Source: Leptospira andrefontaineae (lineage in GTDB: Bacteria; Spirochaetota; Leptospiria; Leptospirales; Leptospiraceae). From it: a DNA stretch of 64,000 nt. The stretch's first letter is position 1, and each line of letters begins with the position of its first letter. The DNA lies in the NCBI RefSeq assembly GCF_004770105.1, contig NZ_RQEY01000016.1, positions 248,001 to 312,000 of the forward strand. Reading direction: 5' to 3'. The notes under the pieces are model-generated. The model was not told the origin of the DNA and searched no databases. It saw nothing but the letters and a program-made list of their open reading frames with translations. A program made the translations under genes and the position numbers. This document shows, piece by piece, positions 45,238 to 54,509 of the stretch.

Positions 45238-48200
45238 ATGGATCCGTTATTTTTTAACTTTTACTCTTTCGGTTCGATCTTAATCGTTCTGTACTTTCTG
45301 TATGCCGGTTTCTTCTTTCTTACGATTAAAGAGAGAAGTATGGCCGCCTTTCATTTGGGAATCTGTGCTTTAACCACAGTTTTCCATAATATAGGATATT
45401 TCTGGGGATTTATCTCATTCGAAGAAAGTACAATCCATCATAGGATCATTGCTGTTGCAGGACCATTAATGAGTTTTACTCAATTAGTCGGGTTCTTTAT
45501 CTATTTCCCTGAGCCAAGAAAGAAAGGTATCTTGCCTGGTTTGATCTTCTATTGGCTTCTTTATTTAGGAGTATTATTAGTCACAGGATATTATGTTTAT
45601 ATTAGCTGGGATGCCCCTCGATCTTTCGTGCCAGGTAGTCACTATTGGGATTATGAGGTCCATGTATTTTACAGTTATTTTATATATGTAATTTTATTCT
45701 ACGAAGTAAGTTATCTAGTGATCGGTATTTGGAAGGCGATCATAGAAACAGGAAAAGAGAGAAGGTCCGTAATTTATATTCTTCTTAGCTACGCTGTGAT
45801 CACGGTAGTTCCGGGAATTTTAAACGCACTCAGTCGGAACGGAACCGTTGCACGAGCAACGTATCAACAATCCTTTAACCTGGGAATGGTAACTGGAATG
45901 TTCCTGATCATGATCGTGTATGTCAACGCTACTAAAGAAAGAACTACGATCTTAAATCGTATTATTGGAATTTCTTTAGCTACATTCTTCGTATGTTATC
46001 AATTAGTAGGTTATTCAATCCTGAACGGATATGAAAGGACCTACGATGATATGAAAAGAAGAGATAGTTCCATTGCTGTTCAGGAGCAAAAAGATCCGCA
46101 AGGCCTCGCATATATAGTTTCCTTTGATCCGGAAAAAAATGAGTTTCGACCGGAAAGAGGGAATAAAGACCCTAGATTCAAAAAGGAAGATGAGTTAGAA
46201 GTTCGCTTTTTTAGAGAAAAACAAAAAATCTCCAATTTAGGGAGTTTGCCTGCAGGGGAAAGATTGGAAAGAACGGAGAATATCCTGGAAACTTCTCCGA
46301 ATGATTTTAAAGCTTACGCCGCCGGAATCCGTGCATTTCTGAAATCGAAGAATAATGAAACGGTAAAAGATTCAGATATAGAAGATTATTTCCGAGGTAT
46401 ATACGGAAAACTGAATATTATAAGAAATAAATACTCGAGGCTTCCTGATCGTAAAAAACAAAAATCGATCGAAGGGTTGCTTGTTTCGGCTGATATTGGA
46501 TTGTCCGAAACCTTGGCCTATGTGAAACAATCCGCAATTACAGCGGTAAATTCAGATAAATCTTCAGAGCAGGTCTCAAAGATCGTGCTTAATTCTCTGG
46601 CCCCAATTCATTTCGCAGGAGAGAGGATTTATAGAGGCACCAGAGTTTATTCTACTTCCGACCCTAAACCTGTAATGTATTTATCTTATTATTTTGTTCC
46701 GAATACGAACGGAAAAATTTATGAGGTAGGATTCGAATATAAGGATTATAGAACATTCCATCATGATCCAAGTTTTATTTTAGTAGCCTCCATGGTTTTG
46801 ACATTCTTCGTGATCGTAATTGGATTTAGATTCTTCTTCCAAAATGCGATCGTAGTTCCTATGGATGAAGTAGTCGTTGGACTAACCGAAGTAAATTCAG
46901 GAAATTTAGATTATAGACTTACTCCACGTGTTGAGGACGAGATCGGATTTATCGCCAGGTCTTTCAATAAAATGGCGAGAAGTATCCAAGCAGCCAGAAA
47001 AAGACTCGAGCAATATGCTGATGAACTAGAAGAAAAGGTAAAAGATAGAACCAAAGAATTAGAAAAAACTTTGGAGGAAGTAAATGAGCTCAAGCAGCAA
47101 CAGGATGGAGATTACTTCCTTACTTCACTTTTGATCAAACCTTTAGGTGCAAATAAAGCAGCATCAGAAAATGTTAAAGTAGACTTTCTAATAGAGCAAA
47201 AGAAAAAATTCAGCTTCAGAAGATTTAATGATGAGATTGGTGGGGATATGAATATCTCAAACCAGATCACACTCAGAGGACAACGTTATATAGTATTCTT
47301 AAATGCTGATGCAATGGGAAAATCCATGCAAGGAGCAGGGGGTGCTTTAGTTTTAGGGGCGGTATGCGAATCCATCATTGAGAGGACTCGGATCGTAGAA
47401 TCCATGAAGGAACAGTCTCCCGAACGATGGCTGAAAAACGCATTTATAGAATTACATAAGGTATTCGAAAGTTTCGAAGGTTCTATGCTTGTTTCCTCGG
47501 TGATCGGGCTGATAGATGAAAATTCAGGAACATTATATTATATTAATGCAGAACATCCTTGGACTGTTCTGTATCGAGACGGAAAAGCAGGCTTTATAGA
47601 ACAAGATCTTATGTTCAGAAAATTGGGAACTACTGGAATGGATGGAAAAATTTCAGTAAAAACATTCCAATTATTGCCTGGCGATGTGATTATTGCGGGC
47701 TCAGACGGAAGGGATGATATTCTCATCGGAAATGATGAAGAAGGCGCAAGGATCATAAACGACGATGAAAAACTTTTTCTGAGACTAATTGAAGAAGGAA
47801 AAGGAGAACTTTCTAATATATACGGCTCGATACAACAAGTTGGTTCATTGACCGATGACTTATCTTTAGTCCGGATTTCCTTCAAAGAAGAAGGTGGAAT
47901 TGAAAGGATTAGAGAGAAGGAGAAGATCCGGCAACTTCTTCGGAAAGCAAAAGAGAAATCGCAAGATAAGAATATTAAGGAAGCATTATCTTTATTAGAA
48001 GAGGCGGACTCACTAGACAATCGTCTACCTGAGGTAAAAAAAGGATTACTTAAGTATCATATTCGATTAAAGAATTATTCCAAGGCCGCACAATTTGCAG
48101 AAGAATATTTGAATATTCGTCCAGTGGACAAAGAAATACTATTTATTGCTTCTTATGTAGCGAGAAGAGCAAGGCAATTCCAAAAAGCTCAAGATTTCGG

Positions 48201-48375
48201 CGAAAGGTTACTCTTGAGAGAACCTGATCATGTTAGAAATTTAATCAATTTGACTAGGATCTCAATCGCTTTAAGAAATTATGAAAGAGCAAAATACCTT
48301 TTGAGAGAAGCTCAAAGAATAGAGCCGGAAAATTCTCAGGTTCTGAAGATCAGACAAGCCTTAGATAAAATTTAA
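45238..48375 (+). CDS. Large 7TM-HAMP-PP2C phosphatase with C-terminal TPRs
   Basis: 1,045 residues. About seven N-terminal helices (1-225) and a further helix (~240-260) precede an extracytoplasmic region (~265-510). A membrane helix (FFVIVIGFRFFF) leads to a HAMP domain (VNSGNLDYRL...DEIGFIARSFNKMA), a coiled coil and a SpoIIE-type PP2C domain (FNDEIGGDMN, FLNADAMGKSMQGAGGALVL, DVIIAGSDGRDD). Residues ~900-1045 form TPRs (YSKAAQFAEEYLNIRP, NYERAKYLLREAQRIEP). Cytoplasmic PP2C controlled by an outside signal; the TPRs may dock a partner. It heads the signalling cluster up to 51930. Confidence 0.88.
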   Translation: MDPLFFNFYSFGSILIVLYFLYAGFFFLTIKERSMAAFHLGICALTTVFHNIGYFWGFISFEESTIHHRIIAVAGPLMSFTQLVGFFIYFPEPRKKGILPGLIFYWLLYLGVLLVTGYYVYISWDAPRSFVPGSHYWDYEVHVFYSYFIYVILFYEVSYLVIGIWKAIIETGKERRSVIYILLSYAVITVVPGILNALSRNGTVARATYQQSFNLGMVTGMFLIMIVYVNATKERTTILNRIIGISLATFFVCYQLVGYSILNGYERTYDDMKRRDSSIAVQEQKDPQGLAYIVSFDPEKNEFRPERGNKDPRFKKEDELEVRFFREKQKISNLGSLPAGERLERTENILETSPNDFKAYAAGIRAFLKSKNNETVKDSDIEDYFRGIYGKLNIIRNKYSRLPDRKKQKSIEGLLVSADIGLSETLAYVKQSAITAVNSDKSSEQVSKIVLNSLAPIHFAGERIYRGTRVYSTSDPKPVMYLSYYFVPNTNGKIYEVGFEYKDYRTFHHDPSFILVASMVLTFFVIVIGFRFFFQNAIVVPMDEVVVGLTEVNSGNLDYRLTPRVEDEIGFIARSFNKMARSIQAARKRLEQYADELEEKVKDRTKELEKTLEEVNELKQQQDGDYFLTSLLIKPLGANKAASENVKVDFLIEQKKKFSFRRFNDEIGGDMNISNQITLRGQRYIVFLNADAMGKSMQGAGGALVLGAVCESIIERTRIVESMKEQSPERWLKNAFIELHKVFESFEGSMLVSSVIGLIDENSGTLYYINAEHPWTVLYRDGKAGFIEQDLMFRKLGTTGMDGKISVKTFQLLPGDVIIAGSDGRDDILIGNDEEGARIINDDEKLFLRLIEEGKGELSNIYGSIQQVGSLTDDLSLVRISFKEEGGIERIREKEKIRQLLRKAKEKSQDKNIKEALSLLEEADSLDNRLPEVKKGLLKYHIRLKNYSKAAQFAEEYLNIRPVDKEILFIASYVARRARQFQKAQDFGERLLLREPDHVRNLINLTRISIALRNYERAKYLLREAQRIEPENSQVLKIRQALDKI

Positions 48376-48539
48376 ATCTTTCGATCTAATGTGACTTAAT
48401 CAAGAGGTTAGAGGTCGTAATCGGTTTAGGAAATTAATTTTGTCCAAACTGTGTAAATATCTTGCAAAATGAGGTCAAAAAATTTAAAATACGCGGATCA
48501 AACATGAAACAAAATTAAAAGATTAGAAACTTTTAATCT

Positions 48540-50345
48540 ATGTTTTTCCTTATCATGCTTTCATATGATTCTAAACTAAGATTCGGAGTTGTTGGGATAG
48601 GTTTTTTAGGCCTATTGATCGGCGTTTCTTCTTGGATCAGCAATAGGAATCTAACTCAATCCAAAGATTGGGAATCTCATACTTTCAGTGTTCTTTCTCG
48701 ATTGGAAAGTTTAGCTTCTTCCGTAAAAGAAAGTAAGATCCGTTTTTTACTCTTTTTAGCCTCCGGAAAAAAAGAGGACCTGGAATATTATAAAACTGAA
48801 AAACAGAATCTTTTCTTCAAAATGGGTGAACTGAAATATATCACCAGGGATAATACTCTCCAACAGGCGAGCCTTTTAGAATTAGAAAAATTACTTACTA
48901 AAAAGGAAGAATTGGTCCAGAAGATAGGCCATTTTACTTTCAAGAACAAAGAAACTAATACTGAAAACGCAATATTAGAGAATGAGATTGATCGCCTAAT
49001 TGAGAAACTCAAAGAAAAAGAGGTCTCACTTCTTTCCGAAAGAGTTCACGATTCTAAAATCAAAGAGAAGATTACCGATTGGATCCTGTTCCTATCTATC
49101 TCCTTTAATATATTGATCTTAGCGGTACTTTATAGATTCTTAAAGAAAGAATCAGATCGTAGAATAGAAGCAGAAAACGTTCTTTTTGAGAAAAATAACC
49201 TTCTGGAACATACACTTTCCGAAAAGGAAGAGTCTTATAAGGAAATATTAATGATCAAGTCCGCCTTGGACTGCGCTTCTAGCAATATTATGATTGCGGA
49301 TAACGATCTGAATGTGGTCTACACAAACCGTTCCGTCGTGAATATGTTCCAAGCTGCAAAGGAGAATATTCGTAACGAGTATCCGGATTTTTCTCCTGAG
49401 GCATTGCTTGGATCTTGTATAGATTCCTTTCATTCTCATCCGGAAAAACAAAGATATATACTTTCTACATTTACCAATACTTATAAAAGTTCCATTTCAA
49501 TCGGCGGGAGACAATTCAATTTGAGTGCGGATCCTGTGATCGGTTCTTCCGGAGAAAGACTCGGGAGTGTAGTGGAATGGCTGGATGTAACCGAAAGAAA
49601 TCTAAGAGAATTCCAGATCAACCAACTGAACCAAGATCTCGAAGAGAATATTCGAAAATTAGAATATGCAAATCGGGAGTTGGAAGCATTTAGTTATTCC
49701 GTTTCTCATGATTTACGAGCTCCTATCCGAGGAATAGACGGATTTACCAAGATCATGTTGGAAGATTATTCCGCAGTTTTGGAGCCGGAACCTCTTAGGC
49801 TTTTGAATGTGATCGCTACCAATTCCAAATTTATGGGGCAATTGATAGATGACCTGTTGGCATTCTACCGTGTGTCTAAACTGGAGCCGAAATCGGATTC
49901 TATAAATATGAAACATATGGTTTCCGATTCGATAGAGATCATCAATCAGGAATACGGGTCCAGAAGCCCGATCGTGGAAATTTCAGAACTCCCTCCCGTA
50001 AAGGGGGATGCTTCTATGCTAAAGCAGGTTTGGTTGAATCTGATCTCAAACGCATACAAGTATTCATCCAAATCGCAAAATCCTTTTGTTGAGATAGGTT
50101 TTTTAAATGGAGAAGGAAACCGAACATTCTTCGTAAAAGATAATGGAGTCGGTTTTGATGATCAATATTCTCATAAACTTTTCAAGGTATTCCAAAGATT
50201 ACATTCCAACGAGGAATTCACAGGGACAGGAATCGGACTTGCGATCGTAGATAGGATCGTTCAAAGACATGGCGGAAAAGTTTGGGCAGAGGGAAAGATG
50301 GGACAAGGTGCCACATTTTATTTTACAATACCGAGCAAGGACTAG
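48540..50345 (+). CDS. PAS-containing sensor histidine kinase
   Basis: 601 residues. Helices near 15-33 and 183-203 bracket a CHASE3-like helical sensor. A coiled coil leads to a PAS domain (~240-350, NIMIADNDLNVVYTNRS), then HisKA with H390 in FSYSVSHDLRAPIRGIDGF and a HATPase with NLISNAYKYSSK, FFVKDNGVGFDD and GTGIGLAIVDRIVQRHGG. This kinase type, with the S-Y-S-V-S-H-D-L-R-A-P box, resembles phytochrome-class kinases. The response regulator starts seven bases after its stop, so they are partners. M6 (48555) is an alternative start. Confidence 0.88.
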   Translation: MFFLIMLSYDSKLRFGVVGIGFLGLLIGVSSWISNRNLTQSKDWESHTFSVLSRLESLASSVKESKIRFLLFLASGKKEDLEYYKTEKQNLFFKMGELKYITRDNTLQQASLLELEKLLTKKEELVQKIGHFTFKNKETNTENAILENEIDRLIEKLKEKEVSLLSERVHDSKIKEKITDWILFLSISFNILILAVLYRFLKKESDRRIEAENVLFEKNNLLEHTLSEKEESYKEILMIKSALDCASSNIMIADNDLNVVYTNRSVVNMFQAAKENIRNEYPDFSPEALLGSCIDSFHSHPEKQRYILSTFTNTYKSSISIGGRQFNLSADPVIGSSGERLGSVVEWLDVTERNLREFQINQLNQDLEENIRKLEYANRELEAFSYSVSHDLRAPIRGIDGFTKIMLEDYSAVLEPEPLRLLNVIATNSKFMGQLIDDLLAFYRVSKLEPKSDSINMKHMVSDSIEIINQEYGSRSPIVEISELPPVKGDASMLKQVWLNLISNAYKYSSKSQNPFVEIGFLNGEGNRTFFVKDNGVGFDDQYSHKLFKVFQRLHSNEEFTGTGIGLAIVDRIVQRHGGKVWAEGKMGQGATFYFTIPSKD

Positions 50346-50351
50346 AGAAAA

Positions 50352-50795
50352 ATGAATCAATCGGGAAACTATGATATACTTTATGCGGAGGATAATCCGA
50401 ACGATGCAGAACTTACTTTGAGGGGTTTCAGAAAAAATAATTTAGTAAATCAAGTCTTTCATGTCAAAGATGGAGAGGAAGCTCTAGAATTCTTGTTTTG
50501 CAGAGGGAGATACGAAGGCAGAGAGTCGGGCGGAAAACCTTTATTCATATTATTAGATCTAAAAATGCCAAAAGTGGACGGTCTCGAGGTGCTAAGAGAG
50601 ATTAAGTCCGACGAAAAATTAAGAACGGTCCCTGTAGTAATGTTAACCTCTTCCGCAGAAGAGAAAGATATAGTAGAAAGTTATAAACTAGGCGTAAACA
50701 GTTATATAATTAAACCTGTTGAATTTGAAAAGTTAATCATAACAGTATCTGAAATTGGACAATATTGGTGTATATTAAATAAATCGGTGCATTAA
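50352..50795 (+). CDS. Rcp1-like single-domain response regulator
   Basis: 147 residues. Receiver features: acidic pair E13-D14 in [12 protein letters not shown], phosphoacceptor D69 in [13 protein letters not shown], Thr in [11 protein letters not shown] and Lys121 in YIIKPVEF. The insert between beta2 and beta3 ([17 protein letters not shown]) is typical of Rcp1-type regulators paired with phytochrome-like kinases. No DNA-binding domain. Placed between a histidine kinase and a receiver-kinase hybrid with gaps of a few bases, it likely relays phosphate within the cluster. Confidence 0.9.
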   Translation: MNQSGNYDILYAEDNPNDAELTLRGFRKNNLVNQVFHVKDGEEALEFLFCRGRYEGRESGGKPLFILLDLKMPKVDGLEVLREIKSDEKLRTVPVVMLTSSAEEKDIVESYKLGVNSYIIKPVEFEKLIITVSEIGQYWCILNKSVH

Positions 50796-50796
50796 C

Positions 50797-51930
50797 ATGA
50801 AGACGCTAAAGTTCCTTTTTTTAGAAGATTCTTCTACCGATCTAGAGCTTATCCAAAGGGAATTGAAAAGGGGAGGAGTAGAGTATATTCCTGTCCATGT
50901 TCAAGATAGAGATGAATACCTAAAGGCAATCGAAGACGAGAAGCCTGATTTTATTTTTTCGGACTACTCACTTCCTAATTTTGATGGATTATCGGCATTA
51001 ACCATCGCCAAAGAACAATGTCCTAGTACTCCTTTTATATTCGTTTCAGGAACATATGGAGAAGACGCAGCTATCCAAACTCTGACTAGAGGAGCAACTG
51101 ATTACGTTCTAAAAGACAGATTAGTTAAACTTGTTCCCGCTTTAAGAAGAGCGATTCGAGAAATAGAAGAACATAAGGCTTTAAGAAGAGCAGAACAAGA
51201 GAAGTTCGAAATAGAAGAACAACTCAGACAAAGTCAGAAAGTAGAAGCGATGGGATTTTTGGCGGGAGCAATGGCCCATGAGATCAATAATCCTATCATG
51301 GCGATCATTGACTATGCACAGTTAATCTCTAAAGGAGAAATGGATATAGATAAGGCCCAAAAGATCGCTTCTAAGATCAAACAAGAAGGGGAAAGAATTT
51401 CCGTAATGGTAAAAGATTTATTAAGATTTGCCAGACAGGAAAAAGGAACCTTCGAGCCCGTAAGCGTTTTTGCTTTAATATCCAAGACACGTTCTATTGC
51501 AGAGCAGAGATTAAAGATGAGCCGTATCCAATTGGATTTGGACGTGCACACTAATCTTCCTTCCGTAATGTGTAAGGAGGGACAAATACTCCAGGTCCTT
51601 TTAAATCTAATTAATAACGGAATAGATGCATTAAACCAACGTTATCCGGAATACGATGAGAACAAAAGAATGACCATCTCCGCAAAACCGGAAGAAATTG
51701 GTGGTAAACCTTGGGTAAGGATCACTGTAGAAGATTTGGGTTCAGGGATTCCTCAGGAAATCGGTAAATCCATCTTTAATACATTCTTTACTACTAAAGG
51801 AGTAGATAAGGGAACTGGGCTCGGACTTTCTGTTAGCCTTGGTATAGTGAAAGAGCATGGAGGTTTTCTTTCCTTCGAAAGTTCTGCCAATGAATACACC
51901 AGATTTTTCCTAGATTTGCCCGCAGTCTAA
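50797..51930 (+). CDS. Receiver-histidine kinase hybrid
   Basis: 377 residues, no membrane segment. An N-terminal receiver (1-125) has D56 in FIFSDYSLPNFDG and K106 in YVLKDRL. A coiled coil (125-150) joins it to HisKA with H161 in AMAHEINNP and a HATPase with LINNGIDALNQ, VEDLGSGIP and GTGLGLSVSLGIVKEHGG. Being soluble and carrying an input receiver, it is probably a second-tier kinase switched on by the kinase at 48540. It starts one base after the previous gene's stop, so the three form an operon. Confidence 0.9.
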   Translation: MKTLKFLFLEDSSTDLELIQRELKRGGVEYIPVHVQDRDEYLKAIEDEKPDFIFSDYSLPNFDGLSALTIAKEQCPSTPFIFVSGTYGEDAAIQTLTRGATDYVLKDRLVKLVPALRRAIREIEEHKALRRAEQEKFEIEEQLRQSQKVEAMGFLAGAMAHEINNPIMAIIDYAQLISKGEMDIDKAQKIASKIKQEGERISVMVKDLLRFARQEKGTFEPVSVFALISKTRSIAEQRLKMSRIQLDLDVHTNLPSVMCKEGQILQVLLNLINNGIDALNQRYPEYDENKRMTISAKPEEIGGKPWVRITVEDLGSGIPQEIGKSIFNTFFTTKGVDKGTGLGLSVSLGIVKEHGGFLSFESSANEYTRFFLDLPAV

Positions 51931-51995
51931 CAGTGATTTTTGGACCTTCTTTGTAATTTTTTTGTCAAATAATTATCTACGAATGGTTATACTAG

Positions 51996-52346
51996 ATGAT
52001 GGAATCGACTGAATATACAAACTTAGTTTCGGAAAAACCTTTTGCCGATCTAGACTTAAGAGTCGGTAAAGTAATTGGTTTTGAATTACTTCTCGATCAT
52101 GGGGAAAAAGCTTACAGATTGATCTTGGATTTCGGTGAGAATATAGGAGTCCGTAAATCAAGTGAGCCTATACTTTCTCTTGGAGAAGAAAAAGATTTCT
52201 TGGGCAAACAAACACTTTGTGTGATGGACTATCCCTCTGCTCATATTGCAAGAATGAGAGCCCAAGCTTTATTCTTAGGCTTTGTAGAAGAAGAGGAAGA
52301 GTTCAGTAAAACTGACGCGATCAGCTTCGTCCAGCTAGCCTGTTAA
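51996..52346 (+). CDS. tRNA-binding-domain protein (CsaA-like)
   Basis: 116 residues made of one EMAP/OB-fold tRNA-binding domain: FADLDLRVGKVIGFELL, YRLILDFGE, then KQTLCVMDYPSAHIARMRAQALFLGF. Free-standing versions such as CsaA act as export chaperones or bind tRNA as dimers. The first methionine of the two adjacent ATGs is taken. Followed by a strong hairpin. Confidence 0.82.
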   Translation: MMESTEYTNLVSEKPFADLDLRVGKVIGFELLLDHGEKAYRLILDFGENIGVRKSSEPILSLGEEKDFLGKQTLCVMDYPSAHIARMRAQALFLGFVEEEEEFSKTDAISFVQLAC

Positions 52347-52357
52347 TCAAATCTTAA

Positions 52358-52388
52358 ATATTCAGGAGCCGTTCTGGCTTCTGAATAT
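52358..52388. terminator. 13-bp hairpin after the tRNA-binding protein gene
   Basis: ATATTCAGGAGCC (52358-52370) pairs with GGCTTCTGAATAT (52376-52388), one G-U pair, loop GTTCT. No T-run follows, so it may be a processing or Rho-assisted end, or a leader structure for the gene at 52471. Confidence 0.45.
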
Positions 52389-52470
52389 ATGATTTCGCCT
52401 ATCTTTCCCCTTGACGGCCCGCAGTTTTTACGTATAGTGAGGCGGCGCTTTACAGTTAAGAATCTAAAAT

Positions 52471-53730
52471 ATGCCATACAAACCAACAGAACCCAGCATG
52501 AAGTTGGGAAAATTCGCAGTTTCATTCGCAAGAGATACTTCTCTCGGTGTATTATCGGGAGTTAAATCTGCACTCACAGGTTCATTCGAATGGTGTGCGA
52601 AAAGTTTATCCCAAATTTCGGAAACACCTACAGTAAACGGAACCAGACTTGGAGAATTTCTGAAGGATGCAGGAAGATCTTTGGGGGAAGCAGGAAGTAA
52701 AACGGAAGAAGGTTTATCTAAAGCGTTCGAATCTACTGCACAAGCAATGCATACCGCATTAGAAGCATTGAGTGATACGGAATCTTTAATACAAAGAAAG
52801 GTATTCGAGAATATTTCCGTTTCTAGCGTAGTGGGAGAATCTTTTGCAGGAATGATCACTACTTCCGAGATCCAAGCATCTTTTCGTTTAGATGGAAAAG
52901 ATGTAAGTCCAGAAGATGTATTGGCAGATTGGAAAAAATCCGGATCTAAAAAACCGATCCTCTGTGTCCCTGGCCTATTTTGTGACGAAGGGCTTTGGAT
53001 TAAAAATGGAGAACCATCTTTCTCCGAAATTCTGATTAAAGAAAATTATTATCCTTTTTATCTTAGATTCAATCCTGGAGCTCATATTTCGGAGAACGGA
53101 TCCAAACTTCTGGAATTAGTAAGAAAGGTTCTGGAAGATCCTGAACTAAAGAATAAAAAATTAGATGTGGTCTCATATAGTCAAGGTGGTCTTGTTTTTA
53201 GAAGCGCTCTTTATTCTTCTAAAAAAGAAGGAAATCCGCTTTCTTCTAATATTCAAAAAGTATTATTTATAAGTTCTCCGGACGGAGGATCCTATATTGA
53301 AAAAGTAGGATTCTGGTTGGGTCTTGGAGCTGAGGCTTTACCTGTGTTTCCTGTACAGTTAGTCGGTTATATAGGAAACCAAAGAAGTGAAGCAATGAAG
53401 GATCTTTCTCACGGAATTATTCGAGAAGAAGATTGGAAAGAAGGAACACATCTAGGTAGATACGGAAAAGATAAATATTTCGGAGAGCTGGACGATGTGG
53501 ATGCTTACCAAATCTACAGTTTTGTTTCGGAAGAAGAGGGTGATTGGTCTTCTTGGATCGGAGACGGCATTGTAGAAAAACCAAGTCTTACTTTGTTTAG
53601 CGATTCTGTCTTTCGTAAGAAGCCCAATCCTGAAACTAGAGTTAAGATCTTAAAAGGTTTATCTCATTATCAGATCATGCCTTCTCCTGAGTTGAGAGAA
53701 TATTTCTTAAAGATCTTCCTAGGAAAGTAA
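52471..53730 (+). CDS. Alpha/beta hydrolase, PGAP1/lipase-like
   Basis: 419 residues. The first ~165 residues are polar and helical with no family I recognise. The hydrolase domain starts at ILCVPGLFCDEGLW (oxyanion loop), with nucleophile Ser237 in VVSYSQGG followed by LVFRSAL, then FISSPDGG; a late His in KGLSHYQI completes a triad. No signal peptide. The elbow and the overall layout fit esterases of the GPI-deacylase/lipase-like group. Substrate unknown. It ends five bases before a convergent gene. Confidence 0.75.
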   Translation: MPYKPTEPSMKLGKFAVSFARDTSLGVLSGVKSALTGSFEWCAKSLSQISETPTVNGTRLGEFLKDAGRSLGEAGSKTEEGLSKAFESTAQAMHTALEALSDTESLIQRKVFENISVSSVVGESFAGMITTSEIQASFRLDGKDVSPEDVLADWKKSGSKKPILCVPGLFCDEGLWIKNGEPSFSEILIKENYYPFYLRFNPGAHISENGSKLLELVRKVLEDPELKNKKLDVVSYSQGGLVFRSALYSSKKEGNPLSSNIQKVLFISSPDGGSYIEKVGFWLGLGAEALPVFPVQLVGYIGNQRSEAMKDLSHGIIREEDWKEGTHLGRYGKDKYFGELDDVDAYQIYSFVSEEEGDWSSWIGDGIVEKPSLTLFSDSVFRKKPNPETRVKILKGLSHYQIMPSPELREYFLKIFLGK

Positions 53731-53735
53731 GGCTT

Positions 53736-54200
53736 TTATTTTACCCAACCCTTCTTTTTATAATCTTCGTATCCTAATTTTAAGGCGTCTTTGATTTGAG
53801 AGAGAAGGAGCGGGTCGTTCTTCTTTATATAAAAACAACTTTTACCTTTTAAACATTTCAGAAGTTCTTGTGGTAAGATTTTTTTTAATCCGGGCTCAGA
53901 ATACACAGGCATAAAATAAAATCCCACATATCCTTTTTGAACGAGTGCGCCTGCGAAATAAACTTCGGGCTTTTTTTTGCCGTTTACTTCGATTTCCATC
54001 TCGCTAACCAAACCGTATTGGCCTTTAGAATCTCCCCATTCTTTAAGAGTTCCCTTTATATACGGTTTCATCAGCTTCTTAATCTCATTAAAAATCGGAA
54101 CTAGTTCAGGTTGTCCCGGAGATTTGTCTTCATATTTGATCCCTCGTTTAGGGGAAGAGTTTGTCCTTGTGGACTTCTTCTTGGCTGGCATGTTTCGCAT
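53736..54200 (-). CDS. Hypothetical protein, DUF1801-like
   Basis: 154 residues from ATG 54200; ATG 54191 or 54266 are also open and no ribosome site decides. A basic Ser/Thr/Lys-rich start (PAKKKSTRTN) is followed by a compact domain with LVPIFNEIKKLMKPY, YFAGALVQKGYVGFYFMPVY and a Cys-Phe-Tyr-Ile motif. It resembles the DUF1801/YdhG fold of small cytosolic proteins, function unknown. Convergent with the hydrolase gene. Confidence 0.6.
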   Translation of the reverse strand: MRNMPAKKKSTRTNSSPKRGIKYEDKSPGQPELVPIFNEIKKLMKPYIKGTLKEWGDSKGQYGLVSEMEIEVNGKKKPEVYFAGALVQKGYVGFYFMPVYSEPGLKKILPQELLKCLKGKSCFYIKKNDPLLLSQIKDALKLGYEDYKKKGWVK

Positions 54201-54307
54201 TTTGGGGACTTTCTTCCAATGAAACAAGTTGTTTTCATGCGATAAATTTAAAGAAAAACGAACCATTGCGATTATATATGAGTTATGGACTTATATTCTT
54301 TTGAATT

Positions 54308-54329
54308 TATATTAAATAAATTTAATATA
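54308..54329. promoter_or_regulatory. AT-rich perfect palindrome upstream of the PI-PLC gene
   Basis: TATATTAAAT (54308-54317), AA, ATTTAATATA (54320-54329). Immediately next to it, TGAGC (54330-54334) and GCTCA (54339-54343) form a second inverted repeat. Likely operators or promoter structure for the divergent pair. Confidence 0.45.
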
Positions 54330-54393
54330 TGAGCGGCTGCTCACTTAACTCTGTTTGTTTGTGGTCCCACTAATTCATTATTAAGCTTTAAAT

Positions 54394-54403
54394 AACGATC
54401 GTT
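54394..54403. promoter_or_regulatory. AACGATCGTT operator-like palindrome
   Basis: The same perfect 10-base palindrome as in the operator ahead of the FAS gene (6380-6389). It lies about 110 bases before the phospholipase start and may mark a shared regulon. Confidence 0.4.
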
Positions 54404-54509
54404 CTTCATAAAAAGAAACATATATAAGCCGCTTATAAGAAGAAGCTTGTTACAAGTTAAGCCTTCGAAATATTATGCATCCACAGAAGTAAAAAAGGTG
54501 AATGGAAAT

